From an uncultured Devosia sp. (GTDB taxonomy: Bacteria; Pseudomonadota; Alphaproteobacteria; Rhizobiales; Devosiaceae): a DNA stretch of 6,227 nucleotides. Both the position numbers and the translations under genes were made by a program. Of the stretch, positions 5,349-6,227 are shown one piece after another; positions within the stretch are counted from its first letter, which is position 1; the number at the start of each line of letters is the position of its first letter. The notes below the pieces were generated by a model, which was given only the letters and a program-made list of their open reading frames with translations, did no database searches and was not told the DNA's origin. The stretch lies in the NCBI GenBank assembly GCA_913775215.1, contig CAJYKO010000465.1, positions 1 to 6,227 on the forward strand, given 5' to 3'.

Positions 5349-5449
5349 TGATCTCTTCCCTTGCGCATATCTGCGAGAGGCAAGAATAGCGCGGGGCCGT
5401 TAATGGACCATGGCATTTGCGCGCAGCTTTGCCCCGAATGGTCAAGGGG

Positions 5450-5478
5450 TTGCGGCAGGTGGCAGGGCTCTCTAGAAC
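5450..5478 (+). promoter_or_regulatory. candidate acs promoter
   Basis: TTGCGG (5450-5455) and TAGAAC (5473-5478) are separated by 17 bases, matching the -35 and -10 consensus at 3/6 and 4/6 positions. Transcription would begin near 5485, about 23 bases before the start codon. The spacing is ideal but the boxes are weak, so an activator-dependent or alternative promoter is possible. Confidence 0.3.
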
Positions 5479-5495
5479 GGATACCGGGAGAGACT

Positions 5496-5501
5496 AGGAG
5501 G
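5496..5501 (+). promoter_or_regulatory. strong acs ribosome binding site
   Basis: AGGAGG lies 6 bases before the ATG at 5508. This perfect anti-Shine-Dalgarno match fixes the start codon of acs. Confidence 0.85.
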
Positions 5502-5507
5502 ACGACA

Positions 5508-6227
5508 ATGAGCGAAGAGCTCTTGTTCCAGCCCACTGCGGCTGCACTCGCGCATACCAGGACCACGGCAGCCGATTACGAAGCGCAGTATCAGCGCTCG
5601 ATCGACGATCCCGACGGTTTCTGGGCCGAGCAGGCGAAGCGCCTCGATTTGGTGACTTTCCCCAAGACCATCAAGAATACGAGCTTTGCCTATCCCGATA
5701 TCTCGATCAAATGGTTCGAAGATGGGGTGCTCAATGTCTCCTACAATTGCCTCGACCGGCATCTCGAAAAGCGCGGCGACCAGACGGCAATCGTCTGGGA
5801 AGGCGATATGCCGGGCACGGATGGCAAGGCGACCTATCGCGAACTCCACGAGCGCGTTTGCCGCTATGCCAATGTCTTGAAGGCCAATGGCGTCAAGAAG
5901 GGCGATCGCGTCACGATTTATATGCCGATGGTCATCGACACGGCTGTCGCCATGCTCGCCTGTACGCGCATCGGCGCGGTGCATTCGGTGATCTTTGGCG
6001 GCTTTTCTCCTGACTCCATCGCGGGCCGCGTCGAGGATTGTGGCTCGAAGATTATCCTGACGGCGGATGAGGGCCGTCGCGGCGGCAAGACCATCGCGCT
6101 CAAGAAAAATGTCGATGCGGCGCTGGCCAAGGTCGGTGGCGTCGAGCGGGTGATCGTCACCAAGGTGACGGGCAATGCCGTTGCCATGGAGGCGGGCCGG
6201 GACGTCTGGTATGACGACGAGGCGGCC
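5508..6227 (+). CDS. acs: acetyl-CoA synthetase (AMP-forming), N-terminal part; runs off the right edge
   Basis: A cytoplasmic enzyme that activates acetate with ATP to acetyl-AMP and then acetyl-CoA, feeding the TCA cycle and glyoxylate shunt. My translation gives 240 residues with no stop; the family is about 650 residues long, so this is the first third. Recognisable blocks in order: the ACAS N-terminal domain with DPDGFWAEQAKRLDL (34-48), WFEDGVLNVSYNCLDRHLE (69-87), TYRELHERVCRYANVL (109-124), YMPMVIDTAVAMLACTRIGAVHSVIFGGFSPDSI (138-171, the most diagnostic stretch), and ITADEG-type LTADEGRRGGKTIALKKN (184-201). R191 and K194 align with the CoA-contacting RxxR of characterised Acs; lysine at the second position is, to my knowledge, a common variant. 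The catalytic P-loop-like motif, adenylation core and acetylated lysine are beyond the window. The perfect ribosome binding site confirms the start. The gene is divergent from the GNAT gene. Confidence 0.96.
   Translation, partial: MSEELLFQPTAAALAHTRTTAADYEAQYQRSIDDPDGFWAEQAKRLDLVTFPKTIKNTSFAYPDISIKWFEDGVLNVSYNCLDRHLEKRGDQTAIVWEGDMPGTDGKATYRELHERVCRYANVLKANGVKKGDRVTIYMPMVIDTAVAMLACTRIGAVHSVIFGGFSPDSIAGRVEDCGSKIILTADEGRRGGKTIALKKNVDAALAKVGGVERVIVTKVTGNAVAMEAGRDVWYDDEAA

Larger units (their letters stand above)
5349..5507. promoter_or_regulatory. divergent intergenic region between the GNAT gene and acs
   Basis: This 159-base gap must hold the promoters of both outward-reading genes. On the plus strand it contains the candidate acs promoter near 5450-5478 and the acs ribosome binding site. 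On the minus strand only the GNAT ribosome binding site (5353-5360) is clear. Weak inverted pairs occur (CTTGC/GCAAG around 5360-5385), with no recognisable operator. Confidence 0.5.

Noticed and set aside
4911..5351. Plus-strand open frame (146 codons) opposite the GNAT gene
   Set aside because: Antisense shadow of the GNAT gene, which has a good ribosome binding site and recognisable motifs; the plus-strand frame has neither.
1..6227. CRISPR array, insertion sequence or complete rRNA/tRNA gene
   Set aside because: No regularly spaced repeats, transposase frames or complete RNA genes were seen; only the tRNA-Lys 3' fragment is present.

Overview
The window looks like the chromosome of an alphaproteobacterium, probably of the order Hyphomicrobiales and possibly Devosia-like. 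The reasons are the high-GC codon use, strong AGGAG-type ribosome binding sites, the tRNA-Lys sequence, and the style of the TerC, FemAB and acetyl-CoA synthetase proteins. The family-level placement is an impression, not a computed result.

Region 1 (1-1105) is the right end of an integrated element. A tyrosine-recombinase gene runs leftward off the window edge (start codon at 901, C-terminus missing). It faces away from a 46-base 3' fragment of a tRNA-Lys(CUU) gene (1060-1105). This is the classic arrangement of an island integrated in a tRNA gene; the fragment is the displaced 3' end (one attachment site), and the intact tRNA should lie at the far left end of the element, outside the window. 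The 158 bases between the integrase and the fragment hold a plausible int promoter, two sets of short direct repeats and a strong hairpin.

Region 2 (1106-2149) returns to host-like sequence. It has a gene-free stretch with two inverted repeats, a plausible promoter and a foldable leader, followed by a short TerC/YjbE-type membrane protein gene (probable metal-ion exporter). A U-tract hairpin terminator follows and ends exactly at the start codon of the next gene.

Region 3 (2150-4638) is a two-gene operon with a 4-base ATGA overlap: a FemAB/GNAT-fold aminoacyl- or acyltransferase, then a 12-helix MOP-superfamily flippase. Together they suggest modification and export of a lipid-linked envelope precursor (peptidoglycan or a polysaccharide).

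Region 4 (4639-6227) starts with a palindromic intergenic element at the convergent end of the flippase gene. Next is a leftward GNAT-family gene (4782-5348), then a 159-base divergent intergenic region, then the first 240 codons of acetyl-CoA synthetase (acs), which runs off the right edge.

I see no clear undescribed system. The points most worth following up are the terminator/start-codon junction at 2119-2152, the FemAB-flippase pair, the repeat-rich int control region, and the folded terC leader, which is not a recognisable manganese riboswitch.
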